Shown here: piece after piece, positions 46,552 through 55,312 of the stretch
How positions within the stretch are numbered: position 1 is the stretch's first letter
Layout of the letters: each line of letters opens with the position of its first letter
Source: Gallionella sp.
GTDB taxonomy: Bacteria > Pseudomonadota > Gammaproteobacteria > Burkholderiales > Gallionellaceae
Reading direction: 5' to 3'
NCBI GenBank assembly: GCA_028699065.1
Contig: JAQVVH010000002.1
Location: forward strand, 124,001-188,000
Length of the DNA: 64,000 bases
Program-made: the position numbers and the translations under genes
The notes under the pieces: model-generated
Told to the model about the DNA's origin: nothing
Databases searched by the model: none
Seen by the model: the letters and a program-made list of their open reading frames with translations, nothing else

Positions 46552-47217
46552 ATGCTGCCCGCTAATCTGAGCACTCGACTGCGGCAACACTACCCGGTAC
46601 TCGCCGGGCTGGACGCTGCGGCGCTGGATACGCTGCTCGCCGGTGCGAATTTTGTTTCGCTGCCCGCCGGCACCGTCGTTTTCGACGAAAATCAGGCCTG
46701 CCAGGGATTTCCCTTGCTGCTGGACGGTGCGATCCGGGTCATCAAATCCGCACCCAGCGGCCGTGAACTGCAGCTTTATCGGGTACTGCCCGGCGAAAGC
46801 TGCATCCTCACCAGCAGCTGCTTGTTGGGCCACACGCGCTATCAGGCGCGCGGTGTGACAGAAGCAACGACCGATCTCCTTCTGCTGCCCGCCAGCGCCT
46901 TTCAGACTTTGATCGACAACCAGCCGGATTTTCGCGAATACGTTTTCCATCTTTTTTCCGACCGGCTCACCGACCTCATGCACCTAGTCTCGGCAGTCGC
47001 TTTTCAAAAACTGGATCAACGCTTGGCTGCGCTGCTCATCAGCAAACCCAGCCCCATTCACGCCACACATCAATCGCTGGCCGACGAACTTGGCAGCGCA
47101 CGCGAAATGGTCAGCCGCCTACTCAAAGGTTTTGCCGAACAGGGCTGGGTTAAACTGCGCCGCGAGCACATCGAAGTCACGCAACCGGACGCACTCAAAA
47201 CATTCTCCATGCTCTGA
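46552..47217 (+). CDS. Crp/Fnr family transcription regulator
   Basis: The 221-residue protein has an N-terminal cyclic-nucleotide-binding-type barrel (about 20-130), a dimerisation helix and a C-terminal winged helix. The recognition helix SAREMVSRLLKGF keeps the R-E-x3-R pattern of Crp, which reads TGTGA half-sites. No FNR-type Cys cluster at the N-terminus; Cys in QACQG and SSC are internal. Ligand unknown. A perfect TGTGA-N6-TCACA site lies just after it. Confidence 0.88.
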   Translation: MLPANLSTRLRQHYPVLAGLDAAALDTLLAGANFVSLPAGTVVFDENQACQGFPLLLDGAIRVIKSAPSGRELQLYRVLPGESCILTSSCLLGHTRYQARGVTEATTDLLLLPASAFQTLIDNQPDFREYVFHLFSDRLTDLMHLVSAVAFQKLDQRLAALLISKPSPIHATHQSLADELGSAREMVSRLLKGFAEQGWVKLRREHIEVTQPDALKTFSML

Positions 47218-47226
47218 TTTTCCGTG

Positions 47227-47269
47227 TGTGATTTTTATCACAGACACACCCTGCCAGCTTCCGTATTCT
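47227..47269 (+). promoter_or_regulatory. Crp-type operator and promoter upstream of the DUF2892 gene
   Basis: TGTGA (47227-47231), six bases, TCACA (47238-47242) is a perfect Crp palindrome centred at 47234.5. TATTCT at 47264-47269 is a likely -10 box, which puts transcription start near 47276 and the operator near -41.5, the class II activator position. Confidence 0.75.
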
Positions 47270-47302
47270 GCGCACTCTCTAACCCACCTCCAAGGAGCGC
47301 AC

Positions 47303-47488
47303 ATGAAATGCAATGTTGGCAGTTTTGACCGTATCGCACGTATCGTCGTTGGCCTGATTCTGATTGCACTGGCCGCAACCGGCAGCGTCGGCGCCTGGGG
47401 CTGGATCGGCGTCGTTCCGCTGGTAACCGGCGTATTCAAGTTTTGCCCGGCCTACACGCTGTTTGGCATGTCCAGCTGCAAACGCTGA
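47303..47488 (+). CDS. DUF2892 (YgaP-like) membrane protein
   Basis: A 61-residue protein starting MKCNVGSFDRIARIVVG with two hydrophobic helices and a CPAYTLFGMSSC end, the form of the DUF2892 family seen as the membrane part of YgaP rhodanese. The role is unknown; sulfide or persulfide handling has been proposed for YgaP-type proteins. AAGGAG lies 6-7 nt before the ATG. Confidence 0.88.
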   Translation: MKCNVGSFDRIARIVVGLILIALAATGSVGAWGWIGVVPLVTGVFKFCPAYTLFGMSSCKR

Positions 47489-47504
47489 TTTGCCCGTCTG
47501 ATTC

Positions 47505-47530
47505 AAACGCCCGGTCTCCGGGCGTTTTTT
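47505..47530 (+). terminator. Rho-independent terminator after the DUF2892 gene
   Basis: Stem AAACGCCCGG / CCGGGCGTTT (47505-47514 with 47518-47527), 3-nt loop, followed by T6 and an AT-rich stretch. Confidence 0.92.
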
Positions 47531-47549
47531 ATTTTTAGCGGAGTTCCCC

Positions 47550-48122
47550 ATGAAAAAAACACTTGCACTCATATCTCTGCTCGCCCTGCCCGGTCTCGCC
47601 GGTGCGACAGAGCAGATTGAAACCTATCGCCAGGAGAGCCGCGCCATCGTCGGTCCCTTCATGCAGCAATTGATGGCCGAAAACAAGAAAGCCATTACGG
47701 AAGGCGGCCCGGAATCCGCCGTCAAAGTCTGCAAGGAAATCGCACCAAAACTGGCCGGCGATCTCTCGCGCCAGCAAGGTTTGAAACTGACCCGCGTTTC
47801 TCTCAAGGTACGCAATCCCATGCTCGGCACACCCGACGCATGGGAACAGAAAACACTGAAGTCTTTCGAGCAACGTATGGCCAAAGGCGAGAAAGCGGAC
47901 ACAATGGAGGTGGCTGAAATCGTCAGCGAGCCCGGCGGCAAATACTTCCGTTACATGAAGGCGATCGCCCTGCAACCGGGCTGTGTCAGCTGCCATGGCG
48001 GACCGGAAAGCATTTCCGATGCCACGCGCGCCCGTCTCGCGGAAGACTATCCGCACGACCAGGCCACCGGTTATGTACCCGGCCAGATTCGTGGGGCGGT
48101 GAGCCTGAAACGCCCGTTGTAA
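47550..48122 (+). CDS. Periplasmic c-type haem protein with DUF3365 (Tll0287-like) domain
   Basis: The 190-residue protein has a signal peptide (to about 19), a DUF3365 domain and a single CVSCH haem-c motif near residue 150. Such proteins sit in the periplasm and may sense redox state or gas ligands; activity unknown. It starts 20 nt after a terminator and lies 22 nt upstream of copA, so it may be co-transcribed with it. Confidence 0.85.
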   Translation: MKKTLALISLLALPGLAGATEQIETYRQESRAIVGPFMQQLMAENKKAITEGGPESAVKVCKEIAPKLAGDLSRQQGLKLTRVSLKVRNPMLGTPDAWEQKTLKSFEQRMAKGEKADTMEVAEIVSEPGGKYFRYMKAIALQPGCVSCHGGPESISDATRARLAEDYPHDQATGYVPGQIRGAVSLKRPL

Positions 48123-48144
48123 ATCGTGATACATTCGGCGTGAG

Positions 48145-50313
48145 ATGGAGACCCAAACCAATCACGCCGAACTGCAAATCACCGGGATGCACTGCGCCTC
48201 GTGCGCGGCGCGTCTGGAAAAAGCCCTGAACCAGCTGCCCGAAGTCGAAGCCGTGGTGAATATTGCCACGGAAAAAGCCAGTCTCAACTTCAACCCGGCC
48301 GCGAGCAATCTCGAAAACATCATCGAAGCGGTGCGTAAAACCGGCTTCGACGCCCATCCGGTGCGCGATTTTGCCGCTGAAAAAGCCGCCCGTGCCGCCA
48401 CCCTGCGCGCGCAACGCAATACTTTTGTCATCGCCCTGCTGCTCACGCTGCCGCTGCTGGGCGAAATGCTGCTCATGCCCTTCGGCATTCACCTGATGCT
48501 ACCGCCCTGGCTGCAATGCCTGCTGGCCACACCGGTGCAATTCTGGGCCGGCGCACGTTTCTATCATGGGGCCTGGAGCGCACTGCGCAGCGGTGGCAGC
48601 AATATGGACGTGCTCGTCGCGCTCGGCACCAGCGCCGCCTACTTCATGAGCCTTGCGGTCTGGCTGCTGGCGCTCGACCAGTCCCTGTATTTTGAAGCCA
48701 GTGCCACGCTGATCACGCTGGTACTCATGGGCAAGTTGCTCGAAGCTCGCGCCAAGGGCAAGGCCTCCGCAGCCCTGGAATCCCTGATCCAGCTGCAACC
48801 CAAAATCGCCCACGCCGAACGCAATGGGGAATTTGTCGATGTTTCGGCAAGTTCGCTTCGTCCCGGCGAAATTTTTGAAGTACGTCCCGGCGAAAGCCTC
48901 CCGGTAGACGGCATCGTCACCTCGGGTCAATCCAGCGTGGATGAAGCCATGCTCACCGGCGAAAGTCTGCCGCAAACCAAACGCCCCGACGATAAAGTCT
49001 ATGCCGCCACGCTCAACCAGCAGGGGCTATTGCGCTGCCGCGCGCTGGCGGTCGGCTCGCATACCCAACTCGCAGCCATCATCCGCCTGGTCGAACAAGC
49101 CCAGGGGTCAAAAGCCGAAATCCAGCGGCTGGCCGATCGTATCTCGGCGATTTTCGTTCCTGCCGTGCTCGGCATTGCAGCCCTGACATTTGTAGGCTGG
49201 TGGCTGGCGGGCAGCGGTTTCAGCACGGCACTGATCAATGCAGTCGCCGTACTCGTAATCGCCTGCCCCTGCGCGCTGGGGCTGGCAACGCCCACCGCGG
49301 TTGTGGTTGCAACGGGGCGTGCCGCGCAGTTCGGCATGCTGGTCAAAGATGCCGCCGCGCTGGAACGCGCCCATCAGCTCGACATTCTGCTCGTGGATAA
49401 AACCGGCACCCTGACCGAAGGCAAACCCGGCGTCAGCGATATCGTGCCCATGCCGGACATCGCGCCGGAAACCTTGCTGCAACTGGCGGCCACGCTGGCA
49501 GAACGGTCCACGCATCCGCTTTCGCGCGCGCTCGCGATGCACGCGCGTGAAGCGAAAATTACCCTGCTGCCCGTCACCGATTTCCGGGAGGAAACCGGTG
49601 CCGGCGTAAGCGGCAATATTGAGGGCGACACCTGCCGGCTCGGCTCACCTGATTTTATCCGCAGGCAAAATGTTGAGATTCCCGACGCGCGACTGACGCC
49701 TCTGCAAGCTGCGGGAAAAAGTGTGATTGTGCTCGCGCGCGGCACGCAGCTACTGGGGTTCATCGCACTCGCCGACCAGCTGCGCGAAAGCAGCCGTAGC
49801 GCCGTCGCACGCTTGCAAGCCATGGGATTAAAAGTCGTCATGCTAAGCGGCGACCAGCCCGCCACCGCAAAAGCCATCGCCGAACAGGCAGGCATCGACG
49901 CATTCCGCGCCCAGGTTTTACCGGAAGATAAAGCCGCCGTAGTCGAGTCCTACCGCAAGGCGGGACACAGGGTCGGCATGGTGGGGGATGGCATCAACGA
50001 CGCCCCGGCGCTGGCAGCCGCGGACATCGGTTTCGCCATGAAAAGCGGTAGTGACATCGCCCTCGAAGCCGCCGACATCACGCTGATGCGCAACGATCTT
50101 GGCAGTGTGGCCGACGCGATTTCGCTCTCGCGGGCCACCCTGAAAAAAATCCGCCAGAATCTGTTTCTTGCGTTTGCCTACAACATCCTCGGCATCCCGC
50201 TCGCCGCGGCCGGCATGCTCAACCCCATGATCGCCGGTGGCGCGATGGCACTGAGCTCCGTCTCCGTCGTCAGCAATGCCCTACTGCTGAAACGCTGGCG
50301 GGGCGGAAACTAA
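48145..50313 (+). CDS. copA: Copper-translocating P-type ATPase
   Basis: The 722-residue P1B-ATPase has one N-terminal HMA domain (GMHCASC at 14-20), eight membrane helices, the CPC metal-path motif (near 373-377, IACPCALG), the phosphorylation site DKTGT near 418, and the ATP-binding HPLS and GDGIND motifs. It exports Cu+ from the cytoplasm, or supplies copper for cuproenzymes if it is of the CcoI/CtpA type. The end overlaps the convergent gene at 50310 by 4 bases. Confidence 0.93.
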   Translation: METQTNHAELQITGMHCASCAARLEKALNQLPEVEAVVNIATEKASLNFNPAASNLENIIEAVRKTGFDAHPVRDFAAEKAARAATLRAQRNTFVIALLLTLPLLGEMLLMPFGIHLMLPPWLQCLLATPVQFWAGARFYHGAWSALRSGGSNMDVLVALGTSAAYFMSLAVWLLALDQSLYFEASATLITLVLMGKLLEARAKGKASAALESLIQLQPKIAHAERNGEFVDVSASSLRPGEIFEVRPGESLPVDGIVTSGQSSVDEAMLTGESLPQTKRPDDKVYAATLNQQGLLRCRALAVGSHTQLAAIIRLVEQAQGSKAEIQRLADRISAIFVPAVLGIAALTFVGWWLAGSGFSTALINAVAVLVIACPCALGLATPTAVVVATGRAAQFGMLVKDAAALERAHQLDILLVDKTGTLTEGKPGVSDIVPMPDIAPETLLQLAATLAERSTHPLSRALAMHAREAKITLLPVTDFREETGAGVSGNIEGDTCRLGSPDFIRRQNVEIPDARLTPLQAAGKSVIVLARGTQLLGFIALADQLRESSRSAVARLQAMGLKVVMLSGDQPATAKAIAEQAGIDAFRAQVLPEDKAAVVESYRKAGHRVGMVGDGINDAPALAAADIGFAMKSGSDIALEAADITLMRNDLGSVADAISLSRATLKKIRQNLFLAFAYNILGIPLAAAGMLNPMIAGGAMALSSVSVVSNALLLKRWRGGN

Positions 50314-50888
50314 TTTCTTGTTCGCGCATACTGCCGGCGCAGTTGTTCCTGCCTGGTGCGAAAAGTCTCGGCATCGCCGTGCTCAAAAAAATCCGGATAA
50401 CGTTCATGCGCGTCCAGCACCCGCCGCGCGTGTTTGATGGGGCACCAGTATTGCTCGGTGCGCGATGCAACTTCCCGCGTGTAAGCGGCCACGCCATTAC
50501 CGTAGGAGCAGTAAAAACAATTGAATTTTTCCAGCAGGTTGAGATACGGCAGACCGGCGCGGTCGAACACCAGATAGTCGCGGCGGCGCACTCTGGGGAT
50601 ACGATAGACCGGAAAGCAGATGGCCTGATACAGCGTGACGAAGGCGTCCATGAGCAAAAACGGAACCCAGCCCAGATAAATCAGGGGCGAAGTCAGCAAG
50701 ACCAGCGGACGCGAGTGGGCGACAAACCGCAGCAGGTTAACTTTGTAGCGGCGTTGCTGGCGCAAAAACTCTCCCGCCAGCGCCTCGCGTTTGCGGAAGA
50801 GCTCTTCCCGGCGCTTGCCATACTCCTCTTCCAGTTCGTCCTGCAGGGTGTGAATGCGGGCAAGCAATTCTTCCAGACGTTTGTCCAT
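50310..50888 (-). CDS. Conserved hypothetical protein with coiled coil and FNCFYCSY motif
   Basis: The 192-residue protein has an N-terminal coiled-coil (about 1-45, [19 protein letters not shown]), a hydrophobic helix pair (about 60-95) and a conserved-looking part with [13 protein letters not shown] and [12 protein letters not shown]. Three Cys and one His could bind a metal. No named family is recognised. Likely membrane-associated. Confidence 0.65.
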   Translation of the reverse strand: MDKRLEELLARIHTLQDELEEEYGKRREELFRKREALAGEFLRQQRRYKVNLLRFVAHSRPLVLLTSPLIYLGWVPFLLMDAFVTLYQAICFPVYRIPRVRRRDYLVFDRAGLPYLNLLEKFNCFYCSYGNGVAAYTREVASRTEQYWCPIKHARRVLDAHERYPDFFEHGDAETFRTRQEQLRRQYARTRN

Positions 50889-50943
50889 GTTACCTCCGTG
50901 ATGACTGCGTGAAGATGTCGTTTATGCCGCGTGGCGGTGCCGG

Positions 50944-51315
50944 CTAATTCATTTCGATGAATTCGAGCGCGTTGCCGTCCGGGTCGCGGCAAAACAGGGC
51001 GCGCCGGCCGGATTGGCTGACGGTGTAGTTGATGTGGGCTGCGGTCAGCTTGTCCATGAGGGTGCCGAGATCAGCCACCGAAAAGGCAACGTGCCGGTCG
51101 CGTCCACCGTGGGCAGGCCGTTGCAGTCCGGCTTCGGGATCGGGCAGGCACATGAGGTGCAGCTGCTGCCCCGGATTCAGGACATACCAGACGCCGTCGA
51201 ACGACATCGCGGGACGAGACGGATCAGGAGGTAGCTCCAGAATCGTTTCGTAAAAATGCCGCGCGCGCGGCAGATCGCCCGTGAGAAAAGTGGCGTGATG
51301 AATTCCCCGGATCAT
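50944..51315 (-). CDS. VOC (glyoxalase/dioxygenase) superfamily protein
   Basis: The 123-residue protein has the paired beta-alpha-beta-beta-beta units of the VOC fold, with His in [11 protein letters not shown] near 6, His in RHVAFSV near 75 and Glu in NALEFIEMN at the end, the positions of metal ligands. Substrate unknown. It overlaps the purT stop by 4 nt and so is translated together with it. Confidence 0.85.
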   Translation of the reverse strand: MIRGIHHATFLTGDLPRARHFYETILELPPDPSRPAMSFDGVWYVLNPGQQLHLMCLPDPEAGLQRPAHGGRDRHVAFSVADLGTLMDKLTAAHINYTVSQSGRRALFCRDPDGNALEFIEMN

Positions 51316-52517
51316 TTCGCGACGGGCTTGACCCGCGAGGCGGCTTCTTGGGCCCGCTGGCGCGCTGTTTCGACGCTATCGGCGGTGGCCAGTGCCACGC
51401 CCATGCGACGTTTCTTGAACGATTCGGGTTTGCCGAACAAGCGAATTTCCGACTCGGGAATCCGCAAGGCATCGTCCACGCCTGCAAAGGCGATCCCTGT
51501 CGCATCGAGCTGGCCATAGATCACGGCTGATGCCCCCGGTGAGCGCAGGCGCGTATCCACCGGCAAGCCCAGAATCGCGCGCGCATGCAGCTCGAATTCG
51601 TTCAGGCGCTGAGTGCACATCGTCACCATGCCGGTATCGTGCGGGCGCGGACTGACTTCCGAGAACCAGACCGCGTCGCCTTTGACGAAAAGTTCAACGC
51701 CAAAGATACCCAGCCCGCCAAGGTCATCAGTCACCTTCGCCGCGATTTCGCGGGAACGCGCCAGCGCCACCGGGGACATCGCCATCGGCTGCCAGCTTTC
51801 GACATAATCGCCCTGCATCTGGACGTGCCCGATGGGTTCGCAGAAGCGGGTTTCAACCTTGCCGTCGGCACCCAGCGCGCGCACGGTCAACTGGGTAATC
51901 TCGTAGTCAAAATCGACGAAGCCTTCGACGATGACCCGCCCCTGATTGACGCGCGAGCCGCTCGCGGCATAGTCCCACGCGGTCTTCACATCCGCCGGGC
52001 CATCCACTTTGGACTGCCCCTTGCCGGACGAGGACATGACGGGTTTGACGATGCAGGGATAGCCGATACCGCCGTCAATCGCGGCCTGCAAGTCTTCCAG
52101 ACTGTCGGCAAACTGATACGGCGAGGTCGGCAGATTCAGCGTCTCTGCGGCAAGACGACGAATGCCTTCGCGGTTCATGGTGAGACGCGCCGCGCGCGCT
52201 GTAGGAATAACGCGTGCCAGGCCCTCCGCTTCGATCTGCTCCAGCATCTCCGTCGCAATTGCCTCGATTTCGGGGACGATCAGATGCGGCCGCTCCTGCT
52301 CGATCAGCGCACGCAACGCTGCGCCATCCGCCATATTGATGACGTGAGCGCGATGCGCCACCTGGTGGCCGGGCGCATGCGCATAGCGATCGACGGCAAT
52401 GACCTCAACGCCCAGACGCTGCAGCGCGATGATGACTTCCTTCCCGAGCTCGCCACTGCCCAGCAGCATGACTTTGGTGGCCGAAGGTGCAAGCGGAGTT
52501 CCAAGCAAAACAGGCAT
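51312..52517 (-). CDS. purT: Formate-dependent phosphoribosylglycinamide formyltransferase
   Basis: The 401-residue ATP-grasp enzyme formylates GAR with formate and ATP in purine synthesis, the alternative to PurN. The N-terminus [27 protein letters not shown] and the core motifs [12 protein letters not shown] and [15 protein letters not shown] are diagnostic for PurT. Confidence 0.95.
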   Translation of the reverse strand: MPVLLGTPLAPSATKVMLLGSGELGKEVIIALQRLGVEVIAVDRYAHAPGHQVAHRAHVINMADGAALRALIEQERPHLIVPEIEAIATEMLEQIEAEGLARVIPTARAARLTMNREGIRRLAAETLNLPTSPYQFADSLEDLQAAIDGGIGYPCIVKPVMSSSGKGQSKVDGPADVKTAWDYAASGSRVNQGRVIVEGFVDFDYEITQLTVRALGADGKVETRFCEPIGHVQMQGDYVESWQPMAMSPVALARSREIAAKVTDDLGGLGIFGVELFVKGDAVWFSEVSPRPHDTGMVTMCTQRLNEFELHARAILGLPVDTRLRSPGASAVIYGQLDATGIAFAGVDDALRIPESEIRLFGKPESFKKRRMGVALATADSVETARQRAQEAASRVKPVAK

Positions 52518-52671
52518 GACTAGCGTCCGTTAAAAAGTGGGGGTGGGCGATTATACCGTTGGGAACTCGATGCAATCCGGGCAAAATCCGGATGCTTTGA
52601 AAGGGCCAATATGGCATCATTGGACAGGCTAAAATTTTCACTGACGTATTCAATTTCGAAGGAGAAGCACG

Positions 52672-52896
52672 ATGTTTCCGGAACACCGCGATCTGATTAG
52701 CACACTCAAAACCAGCGACCGCCATTTTGAAAAACTCTTCAATGAACACAACGATCTGGACCAGAAAATCCAAAACATCGAGGCTCATCTGACGTCCGGC
52801 ACCGAGATCGAAATCGAAAATCTGAAAAAAGAAAAGCTGCTGCTCAAGGACCAGATTTACGTTCTGCTGCAAAAATCCCTGAAAAACGGCGCGTAG
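52672..52896 (+). CDS. YdcH family (DUF465) small protein
   Basis: The 74-residue helical protein starts MFPEHRDLISTLKTSDRHF and continues with a coiled-coil of the DUF465 type ending in KKEKLLLKDQIYVLL. AAGGAG lies 6 nt before the ATG. Function unknown; common in proteobacteria. Confidence 0.88.
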   Translation: MFPEHRDLISTLKTSDRHFEKLFNEHNDLDQKIQNIEAHLTSGTEIEIENLKKEKLLLKDQIYVLLQKSLKNGA

Positions 52897-52902
52897 AAAT
52901 CC

Positions 52903-53958
52903 CTAGCAAATTCGCGGCAACTGCTCGCCTGAAAGCCAATCCACAATCCGGCGCCCGCCAAGACGCGTGGTCATTTGCACAAACTGGTGCGGGTCGGCCT
53001 GAACTAAACCAATGATGGCGGCCTCGCACCCAAGCGGATGCGCACGCAACACGGCCAGCGCACGATCCGCATCTTCCGGTGCGACGATCGCCACGAGCTT
53101 CCCCTCGTTCGCCACATACAGCGGATCCAGCCCGAGAAATTCACAGGCGCCGGCCACCGCAGGACGGACGGGAATAGCGCTTTCCTGCAGCATCATGCCC
53201 ACGCCGGATTGCCCGGCAATTTCATTGAGCGTCGTTGCCAGTCCACCCCGGGTAGGGTCTCGCAATACCCGAATGTCTACTCCGCTTTGCAACAGGGTAG
53301 CCACCAGCCCGTGCAAAGCTGCGGTATCCGACTGAATCTCCGAGGCGAACCCCAGACTTTCGCGCTGCGCCATGATCGCCATGCCATGATCACCCAGCGG
53401 ACCGGAAACCAGAATGCGGTCGCCGGGGCGCGCGCGGTCGCCGGTGATCTCCACACCCTCGGGCAAAAATCCCACACCCGTGGTCGCAATGAAAACGCCA
53501 TCGCCCTTGCCCCGCTCGACCACCTTGGTATCGCCCGTAACAATGGCCACCCCCGCTTCACGCGCGGCCCGGCCCATTGATCGGGCAATCTGCTGCAATT
53601 GTGCGAGCGGCAATCCCTCTTCCAGTATAAAACTGGCCGAAAGCCAGTGCGGCTGCGCGCCCATCACGGCCAGATCGTTGACCGTGCCATGCACGGCAAG
53701 ACAGCCGATGTCGCCGCCCGGAAAAAACAGCGGCGAAACCACATGCGCATCGCTGGCCATAACCATTCGCCCAGGCACCGCAGGCAGCCGCGCACCGTCG
53801 TTGCCTTCGCGCAGAAAGGGATTGTCGAACTCGGGCAGAAACAATTCGCCGATCAACTGGGCCATCGCGCGTCCCCCGCTGCCATGACTCAGATCAACCT
53901 GACCGTGGGCAATATCGAGCGGGCGCACATAACGGCGTGATTTCGTGCTTGCATTCAT
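52903..53958 (-). CDS. hypE: Hydrogenase maturation protein HypE
   Basis: The 351-residue PurM-like enzyme dehydrates the carbamoyl group received from HypF to make the cyanide ligand of [NiFe]-hydrogenase. It has VDLSHGSGGRAM at the start, SDAHVVSPLFFPGGDIG and ends with PRIC, whose C-terminal Cys carries the thiocyanate. The ATG at 53958 overlaps the hypD stop by ATGA. Last gene of the hyp operon. Confidence 0.94.
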   Translation of the reverse strand: MNASTKSRRYVRPLDIAHGQVDLSHGSGGRAMAQLIGELFLPEFDNPFLREGNDGARLPAVPGRMVMASDAHVVSPLFFPGGDIGCLAVHGTVNDLAVMGAQPHWLSASFILEEGLPLAQLQQIARSMGRAAREAGVAIVTGDTKVVERGKGDGVFIATTGVGFLPEGVEITGDRARPGDRILVSGPLGDHGMAIMAQRESLGFASEIQSDTAALHGLVATLLQSGVDIRVLRDPTRGGLATTLNEIAGQSGVGMMLQESAIPVRPAVAGACEFLGLDPLYVANEGKLVAIVAPEDADRALAVLRAHPLGCEAAIIGLVQADPHQFVQMTTRLGGRRIVDWLSGEQLPRIC

Positions 53959-55079
53959 GCGGGCTTCTCCATATCGCGGAAACGGCCGTAGGTGTAGTGG
54001 GCCGCGCAGGCGCCTTCCGAACTCACCATGCACGCGCCCATGGGCGATTCCGGCGTACAAACATTGGCAAACAGAACACATTCGCGGGGGTGTTTAACGC
54101 CGCGCAGAATCGCACCGCAATCACAGCTGCGGTGGTCGGCCACCGGCTGAAACGCCAGTGTAAAACGCCGCTCCGCATCAAATTGTTCATAGCGCGCACG
54201 GATTTTGAGGGCGGAATGCGGAATCGTGCCCAGTCCGCGCCACTCGAATTCATCGCGCAATTCGAACACCTCATCCATCAGATGCTGCGCCTTGCGGTTT
54301 CCCTCGCGGGTAACGGCGCGGGTAAATTCGTTTTCCACTTCTGCGCGGCCCTCACGGCACTGGCGCACCAGCATCAAAATCGCCTGCATCACATCGAGCG
54401 GTTCGAAACCCGCGATGACTACCGGTTTGCGATAGGCCTCTGCAATGAATTCATAAGGCCGGCTGCCGATGATGGTCGAGACATGCGCCGGGCCAATCAG
54501 TCCGTCCAAAGCAAGCGCATCAGGCGGCGCCTCCAGAATCCGGCGCATCGCGGGCGGGGTCAGCACATGGCAGCACAGCACCGAAAAATTCGGCAGCCCG
54601 AGTGCGGCCGCCTGACGAATGACAACGGCCGTGGGCGGGGTAGTCGTTTCAAAACCGATCGCGAAAAACACCACCTGCTTTTCCGGCTGCTGCTGCGCAA
54701 GGGACAGCGCATCCGCTGCCGAATACACCATGCGGATATCGGCGCCGCGCGCCCGGGCCTTCATCAGCGACATGCCGCCCGAAGCCGGAACACGCAAAGT
54801 GTCGGCATAAGTGCACAGCGTCACCTCGTGCGCCAACGCCAGCTTAATCGCCATATCCAGCCGGCCAACCGGCAACACGCACACCGGACAGCCCGGGCCG
54901 TGGATCAGGTGCACATTGGGCGGCAGCAAATCCGTCACGCCATAGCGCGAAATGGCGTGGGTGTGGCCCCCGCAAAACTCCATAAAATGGTATTCGCAGT
55001 CCGGCTTGACCTCGGCTGCAATCGCCCGCGCCAGATTCTGTGCAAGCGTGGCATCGCGAAATTCGTCGACGTATTTCAT
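53955..55079 (-). CDS. hypD: Hydrogenase maturation protein HypD
   Basis: The 374-residue Fe-S protein forms, with HypC, the scaffold on which the Fe(CN)2CO unit is built. Motifs are visible: MEFCGGHTHA near 40, HGPGCPVC near 67, and four C-terminal Cys for the [4Fe-4S] cluster (CDCGAIL, HPRECVLF, CTPESPMGACMV). ATGA overlaps with hypC and hypE show translational coupling. Confidence 0.95.
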   Translation of the reverse strand: MKYVDEFRDATLAQNLARAIAAEVKPDCEYHFMEFCGGHTHAISRYGVTDLLPPNVHLIHGPGCPVCVLPVGRLDMAIKLALAHEVTLCTYADTLRVPASGGMSLMKARARGADIRMVYSAADALSLAQQQPEKQVVFFAIGFETTTPPTAVVIRQAAALGLPNFSVLCCHVLTPPAMRRILEAPPDALALDGLIGPAHVSTIIGSRPYEFIAEAYRKPVVIAGFEPLDVMQAILMLVRQCREGRAEVENEFTRAVTREGNRKAQHLMDEVFELRDEFEWRGLGTIPHSALKIRARYEQFDAERRFTLAFQPVADHRSCDCGAILRGVKHPRECVLFANVCTPESPMGACMVSSEGACAAHYTYGRFRDMEKPA

Positions 55080-55309
55080 GTTGCGGAAGTGTCGTTGATG
55101 CCGAGCTGGGCGAACATCGCCAGCGTTTGTTCGGCTTCGTCCTGATCGACCTTGCTGAGCGCGAATCCAACGTGAACGATCACATAATCGTCCACGGCCA
55201 CATCGTCCACCAAAGCCAGTGAAATCTGCTTGCGCACACCGTCCATCGCCACGATGGCCTGATCTTCGGCAAGCAGTTCAACCACCCTGGCCGGAATTGC
55301 AAGACACAT
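55076..55309 (-). CDS. hypC: Hydrogenase maturation chaperone HypC
   Basis: The 77-residue protein begins MCLAIPARVVEL, with the essential Cys2 that binds iron, and has the VDDYVIVHVGFALSKVD beta-barrel part of HypC/HupF. It carries the Fe ligand precursor between HypD and the hydrogenase large subunit. Confidence 0.94.
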   Translation of the reverse strand: MCLAIPARVVELLAEDQAIVAMDGVRKQISLALVDDVAVDDYVIVHVGFALSKVDQDEAEQTLAMFAQLGINDTSAT

Positions 55310-55312
55310 ACT

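Noticed and set aside
45694..46983. 429-codon open frame on the minus strand
   Set aside because: Antisense to lysS and the Crp/Fnr gene, both with clear motifs.
53937..55145. 402-codon open frame on the plus strand
   Set aside because: Antisense to hypD, which is coupled by overlaps with hypC and hypE.
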